Source: Flavobacterium algicola
GTDB taxonomy: Bacteria; Bacteroidota; Bacteroidia; Flavobacteriales; Flavobacteriaceae
NCBI RefSeq assembly: GCF_022399565.1
Contig: NZ_JAJTUT010000003.1
Location: 62,001-126,000, forward strand
Length of the DNA: 64,000 bases
Reading direction: 5' to 3'
The notes under the pieces are model-generated. The model saw only the letters and a list, made by a program, of their open reading frames with translations. It searched no databases and was not told the DNA's origin. The stretch's first letter is position 1, and each line of letters opens with the position of its first letter. Positions 18,119 through 27,355 of the stretch are shown here, one piece after another. A program made the translations under genes and the position numbers.

Positions 18119-19135
18119 ATGAAAATAGTAGTAACTGGAGGTTTGGGTTTTATTGGTTCACATACAGTAGTAGAGTTGCAAAATGAAGGTTATGAAGTTG
18201 TGATTATTGACAATTTATCAAACTCTTCTGAAGATGTTATTAAAGGAATTGTTGCCATCACAGGAAAGACACCAATTTTCGAGAAATTAGATCTAAGAGA
18301 TAAAAGCTCGGTAAAAGTTTTTTTTGAAAAGTATACAGACATTAATGGTGTTATTCACTTTGCAGCTTCTAAGGCGGTAGGAGAGAGCGTGAAAAATCCT
18401 TTATTGTATTATGAAAATAATATTTCATCACTGATCTATTTGTTACAGGAATTAGAAAAGAAAGAAGAAGCTAATTTTATTTTCAGTTCTTCTTGCACTG
18501 TATATGGTCAAGCAGATAATATGCCAATAGATGAAAACGCATCTGTGAAACCTGCGATGTCTCCTTATGGAAATACGAAACAAATAGGGGAGGAAATTAT
18601 AATTGATGTCGCTAAGGTGAGTAGTGTAAATGCAATTTTATTGCGCTATTTTAATCCAATTGGAGCACATCCATCTGCAGAAATTGGTGAATTACCTATC
18701 GGAGTTCCTCAAAATTTAGTTCCATTTATAACGCAAACAGGTATTGGATTGCGCAAAGAGTTAATGGTTTATGGAGATAATTATGATACGCCAGATGGTA
18801 CTTGTATTCGTGATTATATTCATGTTGTAGATTTGGCAAAAGCACATGTTATGGCATTACAACGTCTACTGAATAAAAAAAATATAGAAAAAGTAGAAAC
18901 ATTTAATTTAGGCACAGGAGTAGGAAGCTCTGTACTTGAAGTGATAAAAAGTTTTGAAAAAGTAAGCGATAAGCCTTTTCCATTTCAGATTGTAGCACGA
19001 CGTGAGGGTGATGTAACCATGGCATATGCGAGTACAGACAAAGCAAATCAAGTATTGGGATGGAAGACAGAATCATCTTTGGACGATGCTATTGAAAGTG
19101 CATGGAAATGGGAAACAAAGATTAGAAATAAATAA
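18119..19135 (+). CDS. galE: UDP-glucose 4-epimerase
   Basis: This enzyme interconverts UDP-glucose and UDP-galactose with bound NAD+ in the cytoplasm. The NAD motif TGGLGFIGSH is at residues 6-15, and the SDR catalytic pair is Y150/K154 (SPYGNTK), preceded by SSSCTVYG. The substrate-loop motif RYFNPIGAHPS and the YDTPDGTCIRDYIHVVDLA motif are both present. The length (338 aa) and motif set are those of GalE rather than of other nucleotide-sugar epimerases. It is a single gene with its own -7 element and a strong terminator. It may supply precursors for surface glycans or help metabolise PUL-derived galactose; the latter is inference from its position next to the PUL regulators. Confidence 0.93.
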   Translation: MKIVVTGGLGFIGSHTVVELQNEGYEVVIIDNLSNSSEDVIKGIVAITGKTPIFEKLDLRDKSSVKVFFEKYTDINGVIHFAASKAVGESVKNPLLYYENNISSLIYLLQELEKKEEANFIFSSSCTVYGQADNMPIDENASVKPAMSPYGNTKQIGEEIIIDVAKVSSVNAILLRYFNPIGAHPSAEIGELPIGVPQNLVPFITQTGIGLRKELMVYGDNYDTPDGTCIRDYIHVVDLAKAHVMALQRLLNKKNIEKVETFNLGTGVGSSVLEVIKSFEKVSDKPFPFQIVARREGDVTMAYASTDKANQVLGWKTESSLDDAIESAWKWETKIRNK

Positions 19136-19180
19136 TATAACAGTGTTTAACTGAATCAGTGTGCCCTTGTTTTAGAATAA

Positions 19181-19216
19181 AAAAGCTCTCTCATTAATAA
19201 TGTAGAGAGCTTTTGT
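19181..19216 (+). terminator. Terminator after galE
   Basis: AAAAGCTCTCT (19181-19191) pairs perfectly with AGAGAGCTTTT (19204-19214) around a 12-nt loop, followed by T-rich sequence. Confidence 0.85.
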
Positions 19217-19297
19217 TTGTTTTTTAATTCCTTATATTGCCTTTTTTAGTGTCAAATGATAGGTGCGAATTTAGATAACGATAGTTTAGTAAGCATT

Positions 19298-20293
19298 ATG
19301 AGCAAAAAGGTTTTTAAGATTGAAGAAAATACCGATGTACCAAAATACCAACAATTAGTAGATGCAATTAAATTTGCAATTGCAAAAAATGAATTGGTAA
19401 TTGGAGAGGAATTGCCATCTGTAAGCAGCGTGAGCAAGTCTAGCAAGATGTCTCGCGAAACAGTCTATAAAGCATACCTTATTCTTAAAGATCAAAATAT
19501 AATTGATTCTGTTCCTAGTAAAGGTTATTATGTAACAGGAGAAACACGACGAGTATTACTTGTTGTGGATACCTTTAAAGCTTACAAAGAAGTTTTATAT
19601 CATTCCTTTATAAATAATTTACCAGATAATTTTATTACAGATGTTCAATTTCATCATTACAATATTGATAATTTTAAGACGATTATCGACACCAGTTTAG
19701 GCAAGTACTATAAGTATATAATCATGCCTTTTGACAATGAAAAAATTCCAGAAATTTTGAATACTATTCCAACTGACAGATTGTTATTGATAGATTGGAA
19801 TATTTATTCGACACCTCAAAATAACTTCGTCTATCAAGACTTTGGTCAAGCCTTTTACAACTGTTTGGTAGAAGCATCCTCTTTACTTAAAAAATATACA
19901 GCAATTCATTTTGTCTATCCAAGCTTTACTAATCACAGTATTGAATCAGTTACTTTTTTTGAGAAATATGCAGATAAATTCAATTTCGATTACAAAATAA
20001 TTACCAATATAAAAGATTGGCAAATTGAGAAAAATGTAGTTTATATAAGTGTGAGTGACCGATTTTTGGGTCAATTTTTAGAGCAATGTCAGGAGCAAAA
20101 TTTTGAACCGGGTAAAGATGTTGGATTTTTATCCTATAATGAGACACCAATGAAGAAATTCATTTACAAAGGCATTTCGGTAGTATCGACAGATTTTAAG
20201 GAATTAGGAATGTATGCTGCAGCTTTTGTAACCAATAATGAGCCTATTCAGCATTATGTAGGGACCAAACTTATAATAAGAGAGTCATTGTAA
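19298..20293 (+). CDS. GntR family regulator with periplasmic-binding-like sensor domain
   Basis: This is a 331-aa regulator. Residues ~10-75 form a GntR winged helix (PKYQQLVDAIKFAIAKNELVIGEELPSVSSVSKSSKMSRETVYKAYLIL, in pieces). After 'SKGYYVTGETRRVLLVVDTF' comes a ~250-aa LacI/periplasmic-binding-like ligand domain instead of FadR or UTRA domains. I chose the ATG at 19298 (MSKKVFKIEE) over the in-frame codon 14 residues earlier, because homologues I know begin just before 'FKIEENTDVPKYQQL'. Bacteroides FucR has a similar GntR architecture and responds to fucose. Given the three predicted fucosidases nearby, a fucose or other sugar sensor is plausible but not shown. A hairpin overlaps the stop codon. 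Confidence 0.85.
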   Translation: MSKKVFKIEENTDVPKYQQLVDAIKFAIAKNELVIGEELPSVSSVSKSSKMSRETVYKAYLILKDQNIIDSVPSKGYYVTGETRRVLLVVDTFKAYKEVLYHSFINNLPDNFITDVQFHHYNIDNFKTIIDTSLGKYYKYIIMPFDNEKIPEILNTIPTDRLLLIDWNIYSTPQNNFVYQDFGQAFYNCLVEASSLLKKYTAIHFVYPSFTNHSIESVTFFEKYADKFNFDYKIITNIKDWQIEKNVVYISVSDRFLGQFLEQCQEQNFEPGKDVGFLSYNETPMKKFIYKGISVVSTDFKELGMYAAAFVTNNEPIQHYVGTKLIIRESL

Positions 20294-20316
20294 ATTGGTT
20301 TACAATAACTCTCTTT
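20281..20316 (+). terminator. Hairpin overlapping the GntR stop codon
   Basis: AGAGTCATTGTAAA (20281-20294) pairs with TTTACAATAACTCT (20299-20312) with one mismatch around a TTGG loop. The stop codon is inside the left arm. The T-run after it is weak (CTTTCT). It probably ends the GntR transcript, and perhaps also the converging YhcH transcript. Confidence 0.5.
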
Positions 20317-20365
20317 CTGATTGACTTTCTTAAACTATTTTGGAAATCTTTAGTTTAGAGCTACT

Positions 20366-20818
20366 TTAGATTTTTACTTTGAATATTAGTTTTTTAATTT
20401 CTCCGGCACCCATCATCGAAGCGTGACAATCTTCAGGGTAGAGAATTGCAAATTGATTATTGGTCAATTCGAAAAAAGTATCTGGAGTATCCTTCCAGAA
20501 ACGTACATCTTTTTCTGTATTGTATTCTCCGTTTGGTTGGTTGCACTTTTCTCTTGGTTTCCAAGCATAAGTTTCTAAACCTTGTACACATACTTGAATA
20601 TCAATGTGGTTGTCATGACATTCAAAAAATTGTAAAGCCTCTACTTTATTACTATTTGCTTGAGCAGTGTTTACAATTACTCTAAGGTTTTCAGAGATTG
20701 TGGTCATTCCATCTGGCAATGACGCGATGTTATTTTGAGCTATGAAGTCAAAAGCGGCTTCAAAGTTTGGATTTAACAGAAAATATTTGCTTGCATTTTT
20801 TAAGCTATCTATAATCAT
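20366..20818 (-). CDS. YhcH/YjgK/YiaL family protein
   Basis: This 150-aa cytoplasmic cupin-like protein matches the YhcH/YjgK/YiaL (DUF386) family, also related to EbgC. Visible features are the N-terminal MIIDSLKNASKYFLLNPNFEAAFDFI, HDNHIDIQVCVQGLE (conserved His/Glu metal-site region), FAILYPEDCHASMM and the closing IKKLIFKVKI. Members are found in sugar catabolic operons for sialic acid and other uncommon sugars. Biochemical roles as sugar anomerase or isomerase helpers are proposed for some. Here it sits between a GntR and a LacI regulator, divergent from the LacI gene. That fits a catabolic accessory role for a PUL-derived monosaccharide. The exact substrate is unknown. Confidence 0.85.
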   Translation of the reverse strand: MIIDSLKNASKYFLLNPNFEAAFDFIAQNNIASLPDGMTTISENLRVIVNTAQANSNKVEALQFFECHDNHIDIQVCVQGLETYAWKPREKCNQPNGEYNTEKDVRFWKDTPDTFFELTNNQFAILYPEDCHASMMGAGEIKKLIFKVKI

Positions 20819-20853
20819 AATGATTTTTATTAAAATTAAATTTTAAAATTGTT

Positions 20854-20861
20854 CGTATACG
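20854..20861. promoter_or_regulatory. Short CG-centred palindrome in the YhcH/LacI divergent region
   Basis: CGTATACG is a perfect 8-bp palindrome 36 bp upstream of the YhcH start and about 100 bp upstream of the LacI frame. LacI-type operators are often palindromic, so it is a possible site. It is too short to be convincing alone. Confidence 0.25.
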
Positions 20862-20900
20862 GAAATGCTAAATTATAGATAATTACTCGCTTTGAATTCT

Positions 20901-20908
20901 TAAATTTG
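20901..20908 (+). promoter_or_regulatory. -7 element for the LacI-type regulator
   Basis: TAAATTTG matches TAnnTTTG exactly. It is flanked by inverted TTGAATTC (20892-20899) and GAATTCAA (20915-20922), which could be an autoregulatory site. A start of transcription near 20915 would leave a leader of about 45 nt before the presumed ATT start at 20960. Confidence 0.4.
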
Positions 20909-20959
20909 AAAAATGAATTCAATTTATAAATTAATTAACAATAATTTTAAATACTCGAT

Positions 20960-21976
20960 ATTATTATAACAATAAAAGAAATAGCAAGATTAGCAAATGT
21001 TTCTACTGGTACAGTCGATCGCATAATTCATAAACGTGGGCATGTAGCTCAAGAAAACGTTGACAAAGTGAATGCAATTATAAAAGAACACGGTTACAAA
21101 CGTAATGTCTTTGCAAGCAACTTAGCTTTTAATAAAAAGTTTGTTTTTGCTGTTTTTTTACCAAAATACGACACTATAGAATATTGGCACAATCAAATTA
21201 AGGGTATAGAAAAAGCAGAACAAGAATACCGTAATTTGGGCGTTGTGCTGGATTATTATTTTTATGATTTCGATTCAACTTCTTTTAAGAATAAAGCGAG
21301 TGAAGTTCTGAAATCTAATTTTGATGGAATTTTGTTTGCTCCAATATTCCATGATGAATCTGTTCTTTTTCTGGAGGAATGTCAAAAAAAACAAGTTCCT
21401 ATCGTGATGGTCGACGCCAATATTGAAACGTCAATTGCGCACACATATGTAGGGCAAGATGCTTTTAAAAGTGGTGTTCTTGCAGGTAAACTAATTAGTT
21501 TTGCAGTTAAAAGTGAGCGTCGAGTACTCGTGGTCAAAATAGCTAGAGAAATTGAAACGACTTCTGTCTACTTACAACGCATTGCAGGTTTTTATTCTTT
21601 TTTCGAAAAAAATAAAAATTTAGAACATTTTAAATTTACAGAGCTTACCATAAAAGATTCAGGTAAAGAGTTGTTAAATGTAAATATGTTTGCAGGCATT
21701 CATAGTGTTTTTGTGCCCAATTCAAGAGCATATATGGTCGCCCAATTTTTAGAAGCAAATCATATAGTAGGTATTCGAATTATAGGGTATGATCTACTAG
21801 AGCTAAATAAGGAATATTTAAAGAAAGGTATAATTGATTTTTTAATTCATCAAAAACCAGAAATTCAAGGTTACACTGCAATTGGTTTTTTGTATAAACA
21901 GTTAGTACTTCAAGAACCAGTCCCGCAAACGCAATACATGCCGCTAGAAATTATCGTCAAAGAAAATTTAGAATAG
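20960..21976 (+). CDS. LacI family regulator with non-AUG start
   Basis: This is a LacI/GalR-type regulator of about 338 aa. The helix-turn-helix (TIKEIARLANVSTGTVDRII, then HKRGHV) is encoded from about 20969, upstream of the first possible GTG at 21068. A start there would delete the whole DNA-binding domain. In the open frame back to the stop at 20948 there is no ATG, GTG or TTG, only ATA, CTC, ATT, ATT and ATA. I therefore propose ATT at 20960 (or 20963), giving I-I-I-T-I-K-E-I. The C-terminal part (KKFVFAVFLPKYDTIEYWHNQIKGIEKAEQEY, in pieces; LFAPIFHDE; VVMVDANI) is a periplasmic-binding-like sugar sensor. A -7 element lies at 20901-20908. A sequencing indel is the alternative explanation. 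Confidence 0.75.
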   Translation: MIITIKEIARLANVSTGTVDRIIHKRGHVAQENVDKVNAIIKEHGYKRNVFASNLAFNKKFVFAVFLPKYDTIEYWHNQIKGIEKAEQEYRNLGVVLDYYFYDFDSTSFKNKASEVLKSNFDGILFAPIFHDESVLFLEECQKKQVPIVMVDANIETSIAHTYVGQDAFKSGVLAGKLISFAVKSERRVLVVKIAREIETTSVYLQRIAGFYSFFEKNKNLEHFKFTELTIKDSGKELLNVNMFAGIHSVFVPNSRAYMVAQFLEANHIVGIRIIGYDLLELNKEYLKKGIIDFLIHQKPEIQGYTAIGFLYKQLVLQEPVPQTQYMPLEIIVKENLE

Positions 21977-21998
21977 CATTGGGACAATTTCTCTTCAT

Positions 21999-22026
21999 AT
22001 AAAAAATAAATTGGCTTATTTTTTAT
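21999..22026 (+). terminator. AT-rich terminator after the LacI-type gene
   Basis: ATAAAAAATAA (21999-22009) pairs with TTATTTTTTAT (22016-22026) around ATTGGC, 23 bp after the stop. The stem is almost all A-T, so it may be weak. Confidence 0.4.
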
Positions 22027-22109
22027 GAGATATATAAAAATATGCAGGATTAATTTCCAATTAGATTAAAATCTAACTAAAATACAATCGATTGGATTTT
22101 AATTTTTGT

Positions 22110-22117
22110 TATATTTG
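22110..22117 (+). promoter_or_regulatory. -7 element upstream of the HTCS gene
   Basis: TATATTTG matches TAnnTTTG exactly, but it lies about 380 bp before the HTCS start. That would mean a long leader. TTG at 22092-22094 is a weak -33 candidate. The rest of the 517-bp gap (21977-22493) shows nothing else clear. Confidence 0.35.
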
Positions 22118-22493
22118 TCCAAGCTTAATTATATAAATTGGTAATTGTTTGATTGATAATCAATTACAATGATTTGGAAATTTTCATGTGAACTGAAAAA
22201 TTCGATAATTCTCTTGCGTTTTAGGATATGAAACAGGTTATTGCAAAATATTTTAATTATTTTTATAAATGAAATTATCAGCCTCACTGTTCTTAATTAT
22301 TTAAAAAGCGATAGTATTATATTTTACATCTCTCGGTTTAAAACATAAAGCTATAAATCGTGAGAAAACATTGTTAATCTACAGTAGTTATATCGTGCAA
22401 TAATAGCATATAATATTATTTCGCATTACAATTCTATCTGTAAATAGCTATGATAAAAAACTAATTTCAATCCGTTTAAATTTTATACAAATA

Positions 22494-25400
22494 ATGAATT
22501 TTAGAAATTATATAATTTACCTTTTATGTTTAGTCTCTAATTTAGCTACTGGACAATTTAATAATTTAAAATTTGAAAATTTAGACACCTTCAATGGATT
22601 GTCAAGTAGTACATGTGTCGAAATATTTCAAGACAAGGAAGGTTTTTTATGGTTTGGAACAATTGATGGGCTTAATAAGTATAACGGTTATGAGTTCGAA
22701 ATTTTCAGATCGGTTCTTAAAGATTCAAAATCTTTAAGTAATAACAGAATAAATGTAATTGAAGAAGATAATGAAGGTAATTTATGGGTGGGTACCAACA
22801 ATGGATTGAACCTCTTTAATAAAAAAACCAATAAGTTTACCCGAATCAATCTCTACCCTAAAAATTTGCCACAATCTGGGCAGATATATAGTTCGCAAAA
22901 AATCATCAATGACTTATTGTATGATGATATCAATAATACTTTATGGGTCGCTACCAATAATGGCGCTATCAAAATTGTATTGAGTGATTACAATCCCAAT
23001 GTACAAAATTATCAGTTTTCTTATTTTACAAATAACAAATCAAATCATAATTCTATAGATAACAATACTGTGAATGTTATTTTGAAAGATGCAGAAAATA
23101 CCATCTGGATTTCAACAAACGGCGATAACTTAAATAGATACAGCAGTAAGGCTAACAATTTTAAAAGAATTTATATTCAAAAAAGTAAGTCGTATGAGTT
23201 AAATCATATCCCCAAAAAGATTTTGATTGATGCCGAAGGCGATTTTTGGATTGGTAACGACCTCTCTAATTTAGTAGTGTGGAATCGAAAAGCAAATACC
23301 TTCAGTCATGTATCTGTTGTCAATTCAAGAAGTCCTATACTAGATATTTACCAAGATAAAAAAGGTGTTTTTTGGGCATCTGTTGATGCTTCAGGTTTGT
23401 TTTTATTTACCAAGAAGAACGGTAAAATCGAAACTAAAAAGCACATTACTGATAATTTTCTAGACCCGTTCTCGCTTCCTAATAATAAGCCGAGCAAAAT
23501 TTTTGAAGACCGAAAAGGGATTTATTGGATTGGAAGCTATGACAAAGGGGTTAGTAAATTAGACCCATCTAGTTACTCTTTTGGTCATTACTATTACCAA
23601 CCTAATGAGCCAAACGGATTAAGTCAGAAAGCAGTGCAGTCTGTATTGCAAGATTCGAAAGGAAGAATTTGGATTAGCGCCTATAATGGAGGACTCGATC
23701 TTTTTGACGAACAAACTAAGTCTTTTAAACATTATGTAAGCAAGCCAAATGGATTAAGCTCAAATAAAATTCTTTATACTTTTGAGACTAGTGATGGTAA
23801 TATTTGGGTATGCACACTAGATGGTGGTGTTTGTAAATTTAATCCTGATGAAAATACATTCGAAACTTTTTTACATAACAATCAAGATCCAAAATCAATT
23901 GGTCAGAGTTCTGTTTGGACAGGAATAGAAGACAGCCAAAAAAGAATTTGGTTTGGTTTGCGTACAGAAGGCCTGAGTGTTTATAATCCAGAAAACAAAC
24001 ACTTTACAAATTTTAAAAGTGCTTACGGCAAAAAAAATAGTCTAGCGAGTAATTCTGTAATTTGTACTTTTATTGATAGTAAAAACAGGTTGTATATAGG
24101 TACCTCGCTAGGACTGAATATCGTAAATTTAGATAAATTAAAAGGAGCCATTCCTAAGAATATTGATTTTTTAAATGTAAAAGGATACGGTATTGAAGGG
24201 GAAGGTGTAAACTATGTCGCAGAAGATCATAATAAAAATATTTGGATAGGATCTGATAGTGGATTGTATAAACTAGATTCTAATCTGAATTTATTGAAAT
24301 CATATTCTTCAGAAAATGGATTGCCTAATAACCTTGTAGTTGGAATTAAAGAAGATAATAATTTCAATATGTGGATTACAACCAAAGGCGGTTTGTCCTT
24401 TTTGAATCCGAAAACGCATCAATTTAAAAACTTTAATACACATGATGGTTTGCAAGGAACAGAGTTTCAGAGCAAGTCTATTGAGAAAACAAAAAGTGGT
24501 AGGATCATCATTGGTGGAATTAATGGGTTTAACATCTTTCAGCCCAATGATATAAAATCTACAAAATCGGTTGTCTTAGAACCTCAAATAACTAAATTTA
24601 AACTAAACAATAAATTAGTTGTTCCGGGAGATTCTATAAACGGAAGAATTCTTTTGAACAAGAGTATTTCTGAGATAAAAGAATTAAAACTTAACTACAA
24701 TGAGAATTATATTTCTCTCGAATTTATCGCACTTTATTTAGACAATCCAGAGCAAGTAAAATATGCTTATCGAATGAAAGGGCTTGATGATGAATTTATC
24801 AAGGTAGGATCAAATCGAGTTGTCAATCTCTCTAACCTACAATCTGGAGATTATACCTTTGAGGTAAAAGCCTCTACTAGCGAACAGTGGAACACAGCCG
24901 AAACTGCATTTGTGCACATTAAAATTCTACCGCCATTATGGAAGACGTGGTGGGCCTATTTGATATATTTTATTCTTGGAGGTTTTATTCTTTGGTTTAT
25001 TATGGATTATTACACCTCAAAGGTGCAGGAAAATCAAAAGCATGAGTTAGAGCAAATGAAATTTCAATTCTTTGTAAATGTATCTCATGAGTTTAGAACC
25101 CCTCTTACACTTATCTTAAATCCAGTTGATAAAATTTTGACAGGAGTTAATAATGATCCAGAGGTTATAAAAGCATCAGCAATATCCATTCAACGAAGTG
25201 CAAGAAGACTTTTGCATTTAGTCAATCAATTACTAGATTATAGAAAGATGGATGTAGGGATGTCTCCCTTACAGATAGAAAAAGGAGATATAGTGAAATT
25301 TGGAGAAGACATCTTTTCACTTTTTAGAGACTTGGCTGTTAAAAAAGAGATCAACTACACGTTTAAAAGTAATGCCGCGGGTATAAAATGTCTTTTTGAC

Positions 25401-26690
25401 TTTGATAAAGTTGAAAAGATTATAACCAACTTACTCTCAAATGCGATAAAATTTACTAATCAGGGAGGAGAAATAGAAGTGTCTATTGACCGAATTAAAA
25501 AAGAAGCTACCAAAACGAAATTTCCGTTTATGGGGAAAAAGAAGTTGGTCGATTATATCGAGATTAAAGTTAAGGATTCAGGTGTCGGTTTAAGTAAGGA
25601 GCAAAAGAAAAATATTTTCTCTCGATTTTATAATTTAGATGCTACTAAGTCTGGAACGGGTATTGGACTTAACTTTACAAAAGCACTAGTCGAAATTCAT
25701 GGAGGTGAAATATTTGTAAAAAGTAAACATCATCAAGGTACCACCTTTACAGTATTAATTCCGCTAGACATTAAATCAAAAGCCAAGAAAGTAGAGAATA
25801 TTAAGAACGAATTCTTGATCAACTCTAAAGAAGCGGTCAATTATGACATGATTATTTCAAATGACGACACACCAACACCTAGTACAGATAATAATACCAA
25901 TACCAACGCAGACAAATTACCACTTATTTTAATTGTTGAAGATAATAAGGAGTTACGTAATCATTTGTATAATGATTTGAAAGCAAATTATAATGTCAAG
26001 CAAGCGGTAAACGGTGTGGTTGGATTAGAAATGGTTAAAAAACATTTTCCAGATATTGTCATAAGTGACGTCATGATGCCAAAGATGGATGGGTTTGAAA
26101 TGTGTAAACAGATTAAAACAGATATAGATACTTCACATATTCCTGTAATTTTATTAACGGCTAGAACTCTAGAAGAAGACAGAATTGAGGGTTATGAAAA
26201 TGGTGCCGATGGTTATTTGTCTAAACCATTTGTGACAAGCGTTTTGAGAGCGAGAATTAATAACTTATTAGAGTCTAAAAAAAGATTACAAAAAAGATTT
26301 TCAGAAATTGGAGGGATTTTACCTGCAAATGAAGTTACGACCAATAATTTAGATCAAGCTTTTTTAGACAAGGCAACGAGAATAATATTAGAAAACATAA
26401 GTGACATTGACTTTAAGCAAGAACAACTTTTAAGCGATATGGGTATTGGAAGATCGCAGTTCTACAGAAAAATAAATTCATTAACAGGAAACAATCCTAG
26501 TAATTTTATTCGAACAATTAGATTACGTTATGCTTCCGAATTATTGATAAAAAATAATTATTCGATAAAAGAAGTCACGCATATGTCTGGATTTAATTCA
26601 ACTGCTTATTTCAGTAAAACGTTTAAGGAATTGTTTGATGTAACTCCAAGTCAATTTATAGAGGATAACGAGAAAAAAGACATTAGTTAA
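22494..26690 (+). CDS. Hybrid two-component system regulator of the PUL (SusR/HTCS type)
   Basis: This 1398-aa regulator fuses sensor, kinase and DNA-binding response regulator. After a signal segment, about 14 Reg_prop beta-propeller repeats (LWFGTIDGLNKYN, LWVGTNNGLNLFN, IWISAYNGGLDLFD, IWIGSDSGLYKLD and others) form two seven-bladed propellers. A Y_Y_Y domain follows near 735-805 and a TM helix near 816-840. The HisKA domain has phospho-acceptor H865 (SHEFRTP), and the HATPase domain has LSNAIKFT near 980. The receiver domain has D1192 (ISDVMMPKMDG), and an AraC-type HTH occupies about 1290-1390. HTCS proteins sense oligosaccharides in the periplasm and activate the adjacent PUL. It is the best candidate to bind the four 39-bp elements nearby. 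An 18-bp-stem terminator follows. Confidence 0.95.
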   Translation: MNFRNYIIYLLCLVSNLATGQFNNLKFENLDTFNGLSSSTCVEIFQDKEGFLWFGTIDGLNKYNGYEFEIFRSVLKDSKSLSNNRINVIEEDNEGNLWVGTNNGLNLFNKKTNKFTRINLYPKNLPQSGQIYSSQKIINDLLYDDINNTLWVATNNGAIKIVLSDYNPNVQNYQFSYFTNNKSNHNSIDNNTVNVILKDAENTIWISTNGDNLNRYSSKANNFKRIYIQKSKSYELNHIPKKILIDAEGDFWIGNDLSNLVVWNRKANTFSHVSVVNSRSPILDIYQDKKGVFWASVDASGLFLFTKKNGKIETKKHITDNFLDPFSLPNNKPSKIFEDRKGIYWIGSYDKGVSKLDPSSYSFGHYYYQPNEPNGLSQKAVQSVLQDSKGRIWISAYNGGLDLFDEQTKSFKHYVSKPNGLSSNKILYTFETSDGNIWVCTLDGGVCKFNPDENTFETFLHNNQDPKSIGQSSVWTGIEDSQKRIWFGLRTEGLSVYNPENKHFTNFKSAYGKKNSLASNSVICTFIDSKNRLYIGTSLGLNIVNLDKLKGAIPKNIDFLNVKGYGIEGEGVNYVAEDHNKNIWIGSDSGLYKLDSNLNLLKSYSSENGLPNNLVVGIKEDNNFNMWITTKGGLSFLNPKTHQFKNFNTHDGLQGTEFQSKSIEKTKSGRIIIGGINGFNIFQPNDIKSTKSVVLEPQITKFKLNNKLVVPGDSINGRILLNKSISEIKELKLNYNENYISLEFIALYLDNPEQVKYAYRMKGLDDEFIKVGSNRVVNLSNLQSGDYTFEVKASTSEQWNTAETAFVHIKILPPLWKTWWAYLIYFILGGFILWFIMDYYTSKVQENQKHELEQMKFQFFVNVSHEFRTPLTLILNPVDKILTGVNNDPEVIKASAISIQRSARRLLHLVNQLLDYRKMDVGMSPLQIEKGDIVKFGEDIFSLFRDLAVKKEINYTFKSNAAGIKCLFDFDKVEKIITNLLSNAIKFTNQGGEIEVSIDRIKKEATKTKFPFMGKKKLVDYIEIKVKDSGVGLSKEQKKNIFSRFYNLDATKSGTGIGLNFTKALVEIHGGEIFVKSKHHQGTTFTVLIPLDIKSKAKKVENIKNEFLINSKEAVNYDMIISNDDTPTPSTDNNTNTNADKLPLILIVEDNKELRNHLYNDLKANYNVKQAVNGVVGLEMVKKHFPDIVISDVMMPKMDGFEMCKQIKTDIDTSHIPVILLTARTLEEDRIEGYENGADGYLSKPFVTSVLRARINNLLESKKRLQKRFSEIGGILPANEVTTNNLDQAFLDKATRIILENISDIDFKQEQLLSDMGIGRSQFYRKINSLTGNNPSNFIRTIRLRYASELLIKNNYSIKEVTHMSGFNSTAYFSKTFKELFDVTPSQFIEDNEKKDIS

Positions 26691-26714
26691 TAGTAGTTCT
26701 GCTTTAAAATTTTT

Positions 26715-26763
26715 AGCCTGAATTAAACACAAATAGTACTTGTGTTTAATTCAGGCTTTTTTG
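26715..26763 (+). terminator. Strong terminator after the HTCS gene
   Basis: A perfect 18-bp stem (26715-26732 with 26740-26757) surrounds a 7-nt loop and is followed by a T-run. It cleanly separates the HTCS gene from the FAS1-SusC operon. Confidence 0.95.
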
Positions 26764-27096
26764 CTATTAGTTGGCAGGTAATAAAATACCAATCTTAATT
26801 TAAATTTTGCTTAAAGAGGTATTTTGAAATTTCTGTTAAGTATTATCTGCGGGTAAATGGTAAGTTGACTATTCACATATACCATTAAATCAATTTGAAA
26901 AATTAATCATTCTAGCTTTTAACAGCTTGTTAAAAATGAGGCTAAATATTAAGGTTAAAATGAAGCTTATTACCATCTGGAATTTAAGCACATTAACTTG
27001 ATTATAATTTCGATTCTTATAAATCAACGCTCCTCGTTTTGTGTAAATAATTAGCTTTTAGCTGATTATAAGGTACTCTAATTCATTATTTATAGT

Positions 27097-27135
27097 AAAT
27101 GAGCAATAATTTATTTCTTATGGACTATGATTTAT
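27097..27135 (+). promoter_or_regulatory. 39-bp PUL regulatory element, copy A (FAS1-SusC-SusD operon)
   Basis: This is the first of four gapless copies. Positions invariant in copies A, B and C are AAATGA (1-6), AATA (9-12), TTTAT (14-18), TGG (25-27), TAT (30-32) and ATTTA (34-38), 26 of 39 in all. It matches copy C at 32 of 39 positions. It ends exactly 23 bp before the start of TATGTTTG (27158-27165), so it sits where an activator would take over from a -33 element. Confidence 0.75.
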
Positions 27136-27157
27136 CTTCAAAACTGCTCTACTTTTT

Positions 27158-27165
27158 TATGTTTG
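27158..27165 (+). promoter_or_regulatory. -7 element of the FAS1-SusC-SusD operon
   Basis: TATGTTTG matches TAnnTTTG exactly, 23 bp after regulatory copy A. It predicts a leader of about 360 nt before the FAS1 gene, which contains a 61-codon ORF and a hairpin. Confidence 0.65.
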
Positions 27166-27355
27166 TATTAATATGTTTTTAACATTATTTAACAATATAT
27201 AATTTTGAATCAATGTGTGCTTTATTATTGGAATTGCAAAAATGGCATCCAATAGCTGTCATTACTTAATTCAGAACTAGGAGTTTTAGTGAATACTTTA
27301 TCCCTATTCTTAAAAATATAATAAAAACCAATTATTAACTAACCAATATTTATCC

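Noticed and set aside
20913..20969. 18-codon ATG ORF (MNSIYKLINNN...) before the LacI-type gene
   Set aside because: It is out of frame with the regulator and very short. It is kept only as a hint for a possible frameshift, not annotated as a gene.
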